Positions 17,123 through 25,843 of a stretch of DNA of 64,000 bases are shown piece by piece. Source of the stretch: Priestia aryabhattai B8W22. Its GTDB lineage: Bacteria; Bacillota; Bacilli; Bacillales; Bacillaceae_H. Both the position numbers and the translations under genes were made by a program. The first letter of the stretch is position 1, and every line of letters begins with the position of its first letter. The stretch spans positions 1-64,000 of the forward strand of contig NZ_JYOO01000013.1 in assembly GCF_000956595.1 (NCBI RefSeq), written 5' to 3'. The notes under the pieces were generated by a model. The model made no database searches and had not been told where the DNA came from. It saw nothing but the letters and a program-made list of their open reading frames with translations.

Positions 17123-18331
17123 GTGAACTCCAAGCTACATACTTTACTTGAAGAAAAATTTGATGAAATGGTTCAAATTCGCCGCTATCTGCATCAGTAT
17201 CCAGAACCGTCTTTTAAAGAATTTCAAACTGCTGCCTACATCCGGTCTTTTTATGACAAAATCGGTATTTCTTACCGAGCAAATGTAGGAGGAAACGGCA
17301 TTGTAGCAAGTATTCAAGGAGGAAAACCTGGTCCTACTGTAGCTTTGAGAGCCGACTTTGATGCCCTTCCTATTCAAGATGAAAAAGACGTACCCTATCA
17401 ATCAACTGTTCCGGGCGTGATGCATGCATGTGGCCACGATGGTCATACGGCTACTCTTTTAGTCCTTGCTAAAGCGCTTTTTGAAATAAGAGATTCTCTG
17501 CCTGGTAAAATCGTCTTCATTCATCAGCACGCCGAAGAGTACGCTCCAGGAGGCGCCAAGTCCATGATTGAAGACGGATGCTTAGACGGTGTAGACGCGA
17601 TATTCGGAACGCATTTATGGTCATTAACTCCGACTGGTGTGATTCAATATCGAACGGGCCCTATTATGGCTGCTGCTGATCGCTTTGAGATTACGATCAA
17701 AGGAGCAGGCGGACACGGTGCACAGCCCCATAAAACAAAAGATTCAATCGTCATCGCCTCTCAGCTTGTTGTTAATTTACAGCAAATTGTAAGCAGACGT
17801 GTAAACCCAATTGATTCAGCGGTCGTGAGCATAGGTTCTTTTGTAGCGGAAAATGCATTTAATATTATTGCTGATTCTGCTCGGCTAATTGGAACGGTAA
17901 GAACTTTTAACGAAGATGTGAGAAATGATGTCGAAAAAGAAATCGAACGAATTGTCCAAGGTACATGCTTAACAGCTGATGCTTCTTATGAGCTGAGTTA
18001 TACGCGCGGCTATCCTTCCGTCGTAAACCACCCTGAAGAAACGGCTTTTCTTGCTTCTGCTGCCTCTCAAATCGATGAAGTTCATACAGTCGAAGAAACG
18101 GAGCCTCACATGACTGGAGAAGATTTCTCTTATTATTTGCAGCATATTAAAGGAACGTTCTTTTTTACGGGAGCTCAGCCAGAAGGTGTAGATGCTCCTT
18201 ATCCTCATCATCATCCTAAATTTGATTTTAACGAAAAAGCAATGCTTATCGCAGCTAAAACGCTTGGTACGGCTGCTGTTGAGTATTTAAAAGAACAAGC
18301 TCCTTCTAAAAACGCAATAAAAGCTAATTGA
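17123..18331 (+). CDS. yhaA: M20-family amidohydrolase (YhaA-like N-acyl amino acid hydrolase)
   Basis: 402 aa metal-dependent hydrolase. The family core is seen in RRYLHQYPEPSFKE, ALRADFDALPI, MHACGHDGHTA and HQHAEEYAPGGA, which supply the metal ligands Cys, His and Glu; HMTGEDFSYY closes the site, and GGHGAQPH marks the lid domain. Family members remove acyl groups from N-acyl amino acids or related amides in the cytosol. The start is GTG at 17123 after GAAAGGATATG. B. subtilis yhaA stands in the same place between ecsC and yhfA. Confidence 0.85.
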   Translation: MNSKLHTLLEEKFDEMVQIRRYLHQYPEPSFKEFQTAAYIRSFYDKIGISYRANVGGNGIVASIQGGKPGPTVALRADFDALPIQDEKDVPYQSTVPGVMHACGHDGHTATLLVLAKALFEIRDSLPGKIVFIHQHAEEYAPGGAKSMIEDGCLDGVDAIFGTHLWSLTPTGVIQYRTGPIMAAADRFEITIKGAGGHGAQPHKTKDSIVIASQLVVNLQQIVSRRVNPIDSAVVSIGSFVAENAFNIIADSARLIGTVRTFNEDVRNDVEKEIERIVQGTCLTADASYELSYTRGYPSVVNHPEETAFLASAASQIDEVHTVEETEPHMTGEDFSYYLQHIKGTFFFTGAQPEGVDAPYPHHHPKFDFNEKAMLIAAKTLGTAAVEYLKEQAPSKNAIKAN

Positions 18332-18446
18332 CCATTCAGCAAGCATTCGTACAGATAAATAGACGAGTGCTTGCTGTTTTATATTTTAGGAAACTTTTTC
18401 TCACTTAAAACGTAGTATTTATATCGACTGAAAAGAGGTGACTTTT

Positions 18447-19166
18447 TTGAATACGTATGAAGAAAAAGTATTACGAGAAGCTGAACATTGGAAATTTAGC
18501 ATGTTGAAACGACCTTCTAAATTTCAGCGTACCGCAAAATCTTTACAGCTTAAAATAAACGAAAAAATCCCTGCTAAAGTCCATAGAATTATAACTGAAA
18601 GTATAAAAAAAATGGTTGAAACCACGCTTGTTGGGTCCGATTTCACGACTAAAAAAAGAGATGTCAGCAGTCTTTCGTTTGAAGAAAAAGAGAAAAGAAT
18701 TTTAGAGCTCATACCTAAGTACAAAAAAACTGCTGCTGTAGAAGGAGCTGGTACTGGTGCAGGCGGTCTCCTTTTAGGTGCAGCAGATTTCCCACTTCTT
18801 CTTTCCATAAAAATGAAGTGCTTATTTGACATTGCCGCTACGTATGGTTTTGATGTAAAAGAAAAAGAAGAACGCATTTATATGCTGTATATTTTTCATC
18901 TTGCCTTTTGCAGCGACGATCATAGAACTAAGCTGCTCGAAGTAGTAGAAAGCTGGGAGGAAAAGAAAGAGGAACTTCTTGAGCTTGATTGGAAAGCTTT
19001 TCAACAAGAATATCGCGATTACATTGATGTTGTGAAAATGTTTCAGCTGATGCCGGGGATTGGAGCTGTTGTAGGTGCGTATGCTAATTATCAGCTTCTT
19101 GATCATCTCACAAAAGTAGCGATGAACGTCTATCGCTTTCGGATATTATCTTCGTCTCAAAAGTAG
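18447..19166 (+). CDS. ecsC: EcsC family protein
   Basis: 239 aa. The EcsC-family core is the glycine-rich stretch EGAGTGAGGLLLGAADFP followed by IKMKCLFDIAATYGFD, then MPGIGAVVGAYANYQLL near the C-terminus, a protein class of unknown biochemical role. The start is the TTG at 18447, because AGAGGTGA lies just upstream; a GTG at 18438 is inside that site. In B. subtilis ecsC is the third gene of ecsABC on one strand, but here it is convergent with ecsB and shares a terminator with it. It must therefore be transcribed independently of the transporter. Confidence 0.85.
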   Translation: MNTYEEKVLREAEHWKFSMLKRPSKFQRTAKSLQLKINEKIPAKVHRIITESIKKMVETTLVGSDFTTKKRDVSSLSFEEKEKRILELIPKYKKTAAVEGAGTGAGGLLLGAADFPLLLSIKMKCLFDIAATYGFDVKEKEERIYMLYIFHLAFCSDDHRTKLLEVVESWEEKKEELLELDWKAFQQEYRDYIDVVKMFQLMPGIGAVVGAYANYQLLDHLTKVAMNVYRFRILSSSQK

Positions 19167-19174
19167 CCTAAAAA

Positions 19175-19210
19175 ACGTAAAAAAAGCTCCATTCGGAGCT
19201 TTTTTTACGT
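19175..19210. terminator. Bidirectional terminator between ecsC and ecsB
   Basis: A 16-bp perfect stem, acgtaaaaaaagctcc with ggagctttttttacgt, around a 4-base loop, with T tracts on both strands, lies between the two convergent stop codons. Confidence 0.85.
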
Positions 19211-19217
19211 TAATTTT

Positions 19218-20411
19218 TTATTTTACATATGCATTTACAAATAAGTGAATAAATATAGCACCTGCTGCCACGGACAGCAGTGCAGCAACTATATTAGAAA
19301 AAGCCACCGCTATGGCGAGCACAAGAATTTGTACATACAGCGCTTTTTTCCATACGTCCAAAAATGCCCTTTTTCGTTCTTTAGCTTCGACGGGATAAAG
19401 AGAAAGCCATAAAATCTGCTTGTGCTGCTTCCAAAGCGGGAGTAATTGAAAACCCGTCATGTATACAACAAATAAAACAACCACTATATTGCCGTATTGA
19501 AACGGCGCAGCTACAATTAAAAATCCGCCAATGACAGTTAAACGAACGAGCAAACTTAAATAATCTCCTGATCGCAAAAATGTTCTGGTGTACAAGTAAT
19601 GGTAAGTGGCACTTTGGCGAAATGGAATACGTGTTAATAGCCAATCTAAATACCTACGGCGTTTGATTCGTTCTTTTACTTGGGGAACATCCGTAAATAA
19701 ATTAGCTAATCGATAAAAATAGCCCATACGCTTTTCTTCTAAGTCAATTAGCTTTTCCCATTTAATCGGCTTCCTTTTTGTCAGAGAGCGATAATAAATG
19801 GCTAGCGCAATCATAATTACCGCTACAATTCCTGTAAAAAATACGTATGCATGCGAAAATAAGAAATAAGTAAAAACCGCGTTTAAGAAAAACCTGACGA
19901 TATAATCTGTCCACTTCGCCCACTTTTCTTCAAACCATACGGCCCACCAAGACATGCCTAAGTTTACAACTTTCAAGATGAGTAATAGCAGAAAAAACAC
20001 AAAAATATTTGAGTACGAATCATGCATTACTTTTACCTGAAGAGGCGCTGCTGCACCCGTTGCAAATAATAAAATATAAAGCTGAATCGTAAAGGTAAAC
20101 CAAAAAGATTTTTTGAAATAAGGCTGCAGCTTCGTCTCCAAAGGAAGTAAAAAGACTAAATCAGGTCGTTTTAAAAACGTTTGAATTTGGCCCATTGTTA
20201 AAATTAATCCCATAAGGATCGCAATCACTACAGCCGAAGGAAACGCGGGTGTTAGTGTACTCAACCACTGTTGATAATAGTAGGCCAAACCGCCAATCGC
20301 AAAAATTAACACTAATTTAATGTGGTCATTTAAGATATATTTTGTATATCTTCTTACATCCACTAAATACTGCTGAAATCGTTGCTTCCATAATGCATCA
20401 ATCTTACTCAT
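19218..20411 (-). CDS. ecsB: ABC transporter permease EcsB
   Basis: 397 aa membrane protein with about nine hydrophobic segments and a conserved cytoplasmic stretch after the N-terminal segments. Size and position directly after ecsA match B. subtilis EcsB (about 408 aa). The Ecs transporter is needed there for normal exoenzyme secretion, competence and regulated intramembrane proteolysis. Its start overlaps the end of ecsA by 8 bases, so the two are coupled. Substrate of the transporter is not known from the sequence. Confidence 0.88.
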   Translation of the reverse strand: MSKIDALWKQRFQQYLVDVRRYTKYILNDHIKLVLIFAIGGLAYYYQQWLSTLTPAFPSAVVIAILMGLILTMGQIQTFLKRPDLVFLLPLETKLQPYFKKSFWFTFTIQLYILLFATGAAAPLQVKVMHDSYSNIFVFFLLLLILKVVNLGMSWWAVWFEEKWAKWTDYIVRFFLNAVFTYFLFSHAYVFFTGIVAVIMIALAIYYRSLTKRKPIKWEKLIDLEEKRMGYFYRLANLFTDVPQVKERIKRRRYLDWLLTRIPFRQSATYHYLYTRTFLRSGDYLSLLVRLTVIGGFLIVAAPFQYGNIVVVLFVVYMTGFQLLPLWKQHKQILWLSLYPVEAKERKRAFLDVWKKALYVQILVLAIAVAFSNIVAALLSVAAGAIFIHLFVNAYVK

Positions 20412-21147
20412 AGCCTTCTTCCTTTGTTAATTCAATATAAATTTCATCAAGGGTAGCATTGCGCATCTGAAATTCTTCTTGAAGATCTTTAAGCGTGCCT
20501 TGTGCTCTTACTTCTCCGTTATGTAAAATAACAAATTTATCACAGTAGCGTTCCGCGGTCGCCAAAATGTGTGTGGACATTAAAATGCCTGCACCTTGTT
20601 TTTTCATATCCGTCATCAAATCAAGTAAAGATTGAATACCAAGCGGGTCTAAACCTAAAAAAGGTTCATCAATAATATAAAGAGACGGCTGAACCAAAAA
20701 AGCGCACATAATCATAACCTTCTGCTTCATTCCCTTTGAAAAATGCGCGGGAAACCATTTTAACTTCCGGTCTAAACGAAATTCTTTTAAAAGCGGCTGC
20801 AGACGGGCTTCATATGCTTGAGGCTCAAGTCCATAAGCCATAGCTGTCATATCCAAATGTTCTTTCAATGTTAATTCATCGTATAGCACAGGAGTTTCTG
20901 GAATAAACGTAAACTGACTTCGATAGCCTGTCGGGTCTTGTTGAAAGGTTTTATTATTAATGGATACACTTCCTTTTTTTGCTTCCATTAATCCAATGAT
21001 ATGTTTAATCGTTGTACTTTTGCCGGCTCCGTTTAAGCCGATTAACCCAACTAATTCACCTGCATTTACATCAAACGATACATCTTTTAAGACGGGAGTT
21101 TTTGTATATCCCCCTGTAATATTGTTAATTTGCAATAAAGAACCCAT
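20404..21147 (-). CDS. ecsA: ABC transporter ATP-binding protein EcsA
   Basis: 247 aa ATPase. Walker A is GLNGAGKST (about 37-45), the signature is FSKGMKQ, Walker B is LYIIDEPFLGLD, and the switch His is in MSTHILATAERY. ATG at 21147 is chosen over the GTG immediately before it because AAGGAGATCGTG gives the better spacing. Drives EcsB, which overlaps it. The next genes upstream (hit and the repeat transcript) are divergent. Confidence 0.92.
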   Translation of the reverse strand: MGSLLQINNITGGYTKTPVLKDVSFDVNAGELVGLIGLNGAGKSTTIKHIIGLMEAKKGSVSINNKTFQQDPTGYRSQFTFIPETPVLYDELTLKEHLDMTAMAYGLEPQAYEARLQPLLKEFRLDRKLKWFPAHFSKGMKQKVMIMCAFLVQPSLYIIDEPFLGLDPLGIQSLLDLMTDMKKQGAGILMSTHILATAERYCDKFVILHNGEVRAQGTLKDLQEEFQMRNATLDEIYIELTKEEGYE

Positions 21148-21357
21148 CACGATCTCCTTTTATTTGTTCTTTTTTGTCTACAAGCGCAAGCGCTATTTGC
21201 TCTATTGTACCAAATCTTTTTCTTCCTCACATCGTTTTCAATTCTTTTCGGTTAATTTTTCCAGAATATAAACGAAATATCGGGACATTCTATATAGGGA
21301 AGAAGGAAAACAAGTTATTGATTACAACTAATCATTACAAAGCTTCTTACATTTGGG

Positions 21358-21725
21358 ATGAGGTGTCTACAGCAGGCATATTTCAGAAAACCTTATTGTA
21401 AATCGATGTATGTTTGATTCATAAGGGGATGGTAGTCATGAACGTAGTAAGAATATATATAATGGGTAGACAATAATGTTCATTTATTACTGTGTAGATG
21501 AGGTGTTTGTCAAAGACCAAGAACGATTTCGTTCACATTGTATATTTTTTTAGCTCAATGCTTAAATGAGGTGTTTGTTAAAGAGAATATACTTTTTCAA
21601 GTTACTGTTTCATTAGGCAATGGAATTACGTAAATGAGGTGTTCCTTAAAGATCATATGCTGCATTAAAAGCTGATTTTTCCTTCTTCACATGACGGGAT
21701 GCATAATCGTTTGCATCCCGTTTTT
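21358..21725 (+). ncRNA. Candidate repeat-bearing transcript between ecsA and hit
   Basis: A plus-strand region with no recognised gene holds five degenerate copies of a motif like ATGAGGTGTTTGTTAAAGA starting at 21358, 21428, 21498, 21566 and 21634. Spacing is 70, 70, 68 and 68 bases. The last three copies are the clearest. It ends in an intrinsic terminator (21695-21725) that works only on the plus strand. A terminator here, 114 bases before the hit start and with ecsA divergent, implies a separate plus-strand transcript. Each copy contains a GAGGTG ribosome-site-like core followed by a very short open frame (9-20 codons, for example starting MFVKD or MFVKEN). Either a structured RNA or a string of leader-like peptides is possible; no promoter was assigned. 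Confidence 0.5.
21695..21725 (+). terminator. Intrinsic terminator of the repeat transcript
   Basis: cgggatgca (21695-21703) pairs with tgcatcccg (21712-21720) across an 8-base loop and is followed by TTTTTG. No T tract is present on the opposite strand. Confidence 0.8.
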
Positions 21726-21838
21726 GTGTATAAAATACCAGTGGCTATTTCTTGCCTGCTGATTGCATTTCTACTTTGTGGTAAAATAAACGTACATGTA
21801 TCCCCATACATTTATATTGGTAACGGAAGGTGAACATA

Positions 21839-22273
21839 ATGAGCACACATGATGAAAACTGTATTTTTTGCAAAATTATTCGTGGTGAAATTCCAGGTGC
21901 AAAAGTATTTGAAAATGAACATGTATTAGCTTTTTTAGACATTAGCCAAGTAACAAAAGGTCATACGCTTGTGATTCCAAAAGTACATAAAAAAGACATT
22001 CACGAACTAACGCCGGAAATTGCACGCAATTTATTTGAAGTGGTTCCTCAAATCGCTAATGCAATTAAAGAAACCTACAGCCCAATCGGCTTAAACATCT
22101 TAAATAATAATGGTGAAAAAGCTGGTCAATCCGTGTTTCATTATCATATGCACATTATTCCTCGCTATGGGGAAGGCGATGGATTCGGTGCTGTATGGAA
22201 AGAGCATACAAGCGAATACACGCCTGAAAAACTTCAAGAAATCGCTGGCAACATTTCTTCTCGTCTTTCTTGA
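21839..22273 (+). CDS. hit: HIT-family nucleotide hydrolase/transferase
   Basis: 144 aa. The HIT signature HYHMHIIP (about residues 98-105) carries the catalytic histidines that act on nucleotide phosphoramidates or dinucleoside polyphosphates. CIFCKIIRGEIPG near the start and NNNGEKAGQSVFH complete the family pattern; CxxC may hold zinc. ATG at 21839 follows GGAAGGTGA; an in-frame GTG nine bases earlier is part of that site. Divergent from ecsA as in B. subtilis. Confidence 0.93.
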   Translation: MSTHDENCIFCKIIRGEIPGAKVFENEHVLAFLDISQVTKGHTLVIPKVHKKDIHELTPEIARNLFEVVPQIANAIKETYSPIGLNILNNNGEKAGQSVFHYHMHIIPRYGEGDGFGAVWKEHTSEYTPEKLQEIAGNISSRLS

Positions 22274-22274
22274 A

Positions 22275-22307
22275 ACAAAAAAAGCTTACACATGTAAGCT
22301 TTTTTGT
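22275..22307 (+). terminator. Terminator of hit
   Basis: aaaaaagcttaca and tgtaagctttttt pair with a 2-base loop and end in T directly after the stop codon. Confidence 0.8.
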
Positions 22308-22375
22308 TTTATTCTATTTATTTGACACAGGTTTAATCAGTGTGTGATATAAAACATAGTGCGGCTTTTCACTTA

Positions 22376-24271
22376 TTATGAACGACTTTCCGTCTTAACT
22401 TCTAAATTCATACGTTCTTCAATCAATTTTGTTAATGCTCTTGATCCTTCAGGTACCAAGTGGACACCATCTGATGTAAAGTATTCAGGATGCTTAGAAG
22501 CCTCAGAGTACCAATCTACAAGCGTGACGTGATCAAACTTTTCAGAAGCAGCTTTCAAATTCTTGTTCACGGTGCTTTCCCAGGAACGAGGAACGCGCGT
22601 ATTCACTAAGTAAACGTCCGCTTGTGAAAAAGCTTTTAACAGTTGTTCAAGTTCTTCATTTGTAAAATAGCCGTTTGTTCCTAACTCAATAATCACTGCG
22701 CTGTTCGGATTATTAAATGCTTGATAACTAGGAGTTAGCTGCAGTGCTTCATTGAGCTGCCTCCCTACTTTTCCGTCAATCGTAATACTAAGCGGCATCT
22801 CTTTAAGATTAGGAGCAATATCCAGCATGACCGAATCTCCAATCGCAAGAACATCTCTGTAAGAATTCGGCTGCTGTTCTTCTTTTGCATCAGATTTTTC
22901 TTCTGAGGAATTCTTTTTCGCGTTCTCTGCTTTTTTATCCTCCGCTTTGATCTTGTCTTTGACAGAAGTTGAAGCATTTTCTTTATGATTTGTTTGAATT
23001 TTGACCTCTTTCTCTTTGGCTGCCGTTTCATCCTTTTGCTGCGTACTAATAGCAAAGCTTGTCATGTCCGCTGTAAACAACGCCAAAAAGAAAATGAGAC
23101 TGCCCAAAACCGCTTGTCTCGAACGAGAGAGATTACGCCATTTAAAAAGCTCTCTCGGATGGTAGTGCCGGAAATAATAGCGAAAGCCGCGTGTGCGGAT
23201 AGGCACCTCGATGTAACGGTACGAAAGTTCAGCAATGATAAATGTAAGTCCTACTTGTAACAGCGCATGCCAATAGACCGGGCGGCCAATCTCGGCTACA
23301 GGTGTTGTAAGAACAATAACCGGATAATGCCACAAATAGATACCGTATGATCTAGTACCAAGCCAGCGAAGCGGTTTAAACGCCAGAGCTTTTCCTAAAA
23401 AACTACTAGGATGACTAATCGTTGCAACCAGTACAGCAGCATTTAAACAAATCAGCAGCATTCCACCTTGATAAAGAAAAGATGCATGAGTATACTCATC
23501 AACGCTCCATACGCAGAGAATAAATACAAAGAAACTCACCATACTTACCGCGTTTAATACTTGCTTGCCTACGGGTGGAAGGTTTTTTGATGATAAACGA
23601 TACATCGGCCAGACAAATGCAAGTAAACACCCGATTAAAAGGGCAAACAGCCGAGTATCGGTTCCATAATAAATGCGGCTAGGATCCCCTCCTGGCTCGT
23701 ATAAAAAAGACATTAGAATGGCTGAGGCCATTACTCCAGCTAAAATGAAAAGAGAAAGAATTCCTCTCTTTTTAATAAATTTCAAACCCAACAATAAAAC
23801 AAGTGGCCACACAATATAAAACTGTTCTTCAATAGCAAGTGACCATAAGTTCTTTAATGGTGACGGTGATCCAAAACTATCAAAATATGAAACTTTATGA
23901 AAAATAAACCACCAGTTACTCATATAAAAAATAGACGATAATGCATCGCCTCGTAGCGTTGTTAACAATGGCCGGTTAAATAAAATAACCCACGCTGCAG
24001 TTAATACTACCATCACGTACACAGCTGGAAGAAGTCTTCTCGTTCGGCTGATCCAAAAATGCTTCAAATTTTTCAAAGGATTTTCCCAAGATTGCACCAG
24101 TAAAATTGAGGTAATTAAATACCCTGATAATACAAAGAAAACGTCAACTCCTAAAAATCCTCCAGATGCCCATCCAAATCCTAAGTGATATGCAATGACA
24201 GACATAACAGCGAAGGCTCGAAGTCCATCCAAACTATATATATACCTATTTTTCTTTTCTTTTGCACTCAT
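22376..24271 (-). CDS. Acyltransferase 3 / SGNH fusion, peptidoglycan O-acetyltransferase (OatA-like)
   Basis: 631 aa. The first 380 residues are an acyltransferase-3 membrane domain of about ten helices, opening with YSLDGLRAFAVMSVIAYH and DVFFVLSGYLI. An eleventh helix (near 410) leads to a Lys/Glu-rich linker (about 425-470) and an extracellular SGNH domain with LAIGDSVMLD (catalytic Ser), ELGTNG, and the Asp-His pair in SDGVHLVPEG. The layout moves acetyl groups across the membrane and onto cell-wall sugars, as in OatA. ATG 24271 follows TGGAGG. Single-gene unit. Which glycan is modified is inferred from the family only. Confidence 0.82.
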   Translation of the reverse strand: MSAKEKKNRYIYSLDGLRAFAVMSVIAYHLGFGWASGGFLGVDVFFVLSGYLITSILLVQSWENPLKNLKHFWISRTRRLLPAVYVMVVLTAAWVILFNRPLLTTLRGDALSSIFYMSNWWFIFHKVSYFDSFGSPSPLKNLWSLAIEEQFYIVWPLVLLLGLKFIKKRGILSLFILAGVMASAILMSFLYEPGGDPSRIYYGTDTRLFALLIGCLLAFVWPMYRLSSKNLPPVGKQVLNAVSMVSFFVFILCVWSVDEYTHASFLYQGGMLLICLNAAVLVATISHPSSFLGKALAFKPLRWLGTRSYGIYLWHYPVIVLTTPVAEIGRPVYWHALLQVGLTFIIAELSYRYIEVPIRTRGFRYYFRHYHPRELFKWRNLSRSRQAVLGSLIFFLALFTADMTSFAISTQQKDETAAKEKEVKIQTNHKENASTSVKDKIKAEDKKAENAKKNSSEEKSDAKEEQQPNSYRDVLAIGDSVMLDIAPNLKEMPLSITIDGKVGRQLNEALQLTPSYQAFNNPNSAVIIELGTNGYFTNEELEQLLKAFSQADVYLVNTRVPRSWESTVNKNLKAASEKFDHVTLVDWYSEASKHPEYFTSDGVHLVPEGSRALTKLIEERMNLEVKTESRS

Positions 24272-24544
24272 AAAAATGCCTCCAAGCAATATGTACAACA
24301 AATTTCTTTCTCAATAAATATTAAGAATATTACGTAATTGTTACATTTTTGTTACAAAAATCATTATATACAATATTATTACTTTCTTCAATATATCACT
24401 TACTTAAAATCAAAGAATAAGTAAAAAGAAACAAATTTATTATCTATCTTATTCATAAATTACTAATTTAGTAGTAGTCATATCGATTCTATCTGCGCAG
24501 TACTAAAGCCTAACATCTTTCTTTCACCTTACCCGTTTCAGAAA
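24272..24544. other. Gene-free stretch upstream of the acyltransferase
   Basis: AT-rich and without a coding frame. The only structure noticed is a 13-bp palindrome, tactaatttagta (24461-24473), about 190 bp upstream of the acyltransferase start, which could be an operator. No promoter was assigned with confidence. Confidence 0.3.
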
Positions 24545-24573
24545 TAGAAAAACTTCACACAATTGGTGAAGTT
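24545..24573 (-). terminator. Terminator of the PadR-ElaA unit
   Basis: On the minus strand AAACTTCAC pairs with GTGAAGTTT over a short loop, followed by TTTTC, just after the ElaA stop codon. Confidence 0.65.
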
Positions 24574-24574
24574 T

Positions 24575-25018
24575 CTAAGGTGTCTTTAGCATATCTACGT
24601 GGGGGAGCCCTTCATCTGCATAAATATCGGAAATAGGTTTAAAACCAAACGATTCATAAAATTTTTGAAGTCTGCTTTGTGCTTGAATTTTAATTGTTTT
24701 CTCGTGCAATTCATTCTCTAGAAAATCAATTCCTCTTGCTACTAGTTCTCTTCCGAGACCTGTACCGCGCTGTGCTTGTTTTACAATAATGCGCCCAAGA
24801 GAAGCTTCCTTATAGCTAATTCCTTTTGGTAAAACTCTAAGGTATGCGATAATTTTCTTATTCTCTTTTTTGAACAAGTGATAAGCAAATTTGTCTTTTC
24901 CATCTACTTCTAAGTAAGCACACTTCTGTTCGACAACAAAAATAGAGGTGCGAAGCTGTAGAATTTCATAAAGTTCATCGTTTGTCAGCTCTTGAAATGA
25001 TTTTATGCACCAACTCAT
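24575..25018 (-). CDS. GNAT N-acetyltransferase, ElaA family
   Basis: 147 aa. The family start LTNDELYEILQLRTSIFVVEQ and the GNAT acetyl-CoA loop QRGTGLGRELV (about 87-97) are clear; FYESFGFKP is the usual C-terminal motif. ElaA proteins are stand-alone acetyltransferases of unknown target. It follows the PadR regulator gene by 17 bases on the same strand, so both probably share a transcript. Confidence 0.85.
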   Translation of the reverse strand: MSWCIKSFQELTNDELYEILQLRTSIFVVEQKCAYLEVDGKDKFAYHLFKKENKKIIAYLRVLPKGISYKEASLGRIIVKQAQRGTGLGRELVARGIDFLENELHEKTIKIQAQSRLQKFYESFGFKPISDIYADEGLPHVDMLKTP

Positions 25019-25035
25019 AATCTGCTCACCTTTTC

Positions 25036-25590
25036 TTATTGTTCTTTTTCAATTAAATTCAGCGTACGTTCAAGCCAATTGATATAGCTTGTCTCCCGGT
25101 CTTGAGCGCGAGATAGCACCAAGTAATGACCAAATTGAGGAGAAGAAACGGTAATGTGGTGATTAACTTCTTCTAAAAGGTCATCCATTCGTTTCTTTAA
25201 GAAAGTAAGCTTCACTTTCCTGCTTGATAATTGATTATCTATTTGTTGCTTTAACTCTTCTATTGACATGGATGAAGCAAAATAAGCTTTTAACATAAAT
25301 TCATCTTTAGTTGTTTCAGGAATAGGATCAATTGTAGTAAGCCACTTGCTTAGCTCGACTCTTCCTTCTTCCGTTATCGAATACATCTTTTTTTCTAATT
25401 TTTTGCCTTGAATCACCGTTTCATAGCGAATAAATCCTTCTTCTGTTAATCGCTTTAGCTCGGGATAAATCTGGCTGTGTTTAGCGCTCCAAAAATTACC
25501 AACCTCTTCTTTAAAAAGTCTGGTAATGTCATACCCGCTGAGCTCCTCCTGATTTAAGAGCCCTAATATTGCATATTTTAATACTCTCAT
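25036..25590 (-). CDS. PadR-family transcriptional regulator
   Basis: 184 aa. PadR winged helix at the N-terminus (MRVLKYAILGLL, SGYDITRLFKEEV, HSQIYPELKRLTEEG) and a long C-terminal Vir-type helical dimerisation region. ATG 25590 follows GGAGGAACAGA; an in-frame start 51 bases earlier has no site. A 26-bp palindrome about 50 bp upstream is the likely operator. Regulates itself and the downstream ElaA gene at least. Confidence 0.88.
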   Translation of the reverse strand: MRVLKYAILGLLNQEELSGYDITRLFKEEVGNFWSAKHSQIYPELKRLTEEGFIRYETVIQGKKLEKKMYSITEEGRVELSKWLTTIDPIPETTKDEFMLKAYFASSMSIEELKQQIDNQLSSRKVKLTFLKKRMDDLLEEVNHHITVSSPQFGHYLVLSRAQDRETSYINWLERTLNLIEKEQ

Positions 25591-25640
25591 TCTGTTCCTC
25601 CACATTATTTCTTCCATCAGTATAGCATATAAACATTTCA

Positions 25641-25666
25641 TTTACATGTTTGCCAAAACATGTTTA
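25641..25666 (-). promoter_or_regulatory. PadR operator candidate
   Basis: A near-perfect inverted repeat with half-sites ACATGTTT and AAACATGT (25644-25651 and 25656-25663) flanked by matching T and A bases. PadR proteins typically bind ATGT-N8-ACAT palindromes, and the position in front of the padR start suits autorepression. Confidence 0.6.
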
Positions 25667-25843
25667 CGTATACTTTTTATTTATCTTTTTTCTATTATTT
25701 CCTCTTTACAGATTAATTAAAATTTTTGAAAAGTTACCTCCACAATCCATGGTTTTCATGATAGTATAATGATATTCTTTCTGACATCAGTCATTAGCCA
25801 TTTTGTATGATGAGTGTTCGAACTAATTTGAGGAGGAATTAAT

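Noticed and set aside
21358-21660. The spaced repeats between ecsA and hit as a CRISPR array
   Set aside because: Copies are only about 19 bases, degenerate, spaced by nearly 50 bases, and no cas gene is present. A terminated transcript with ribosome-site-like repeats fits better.
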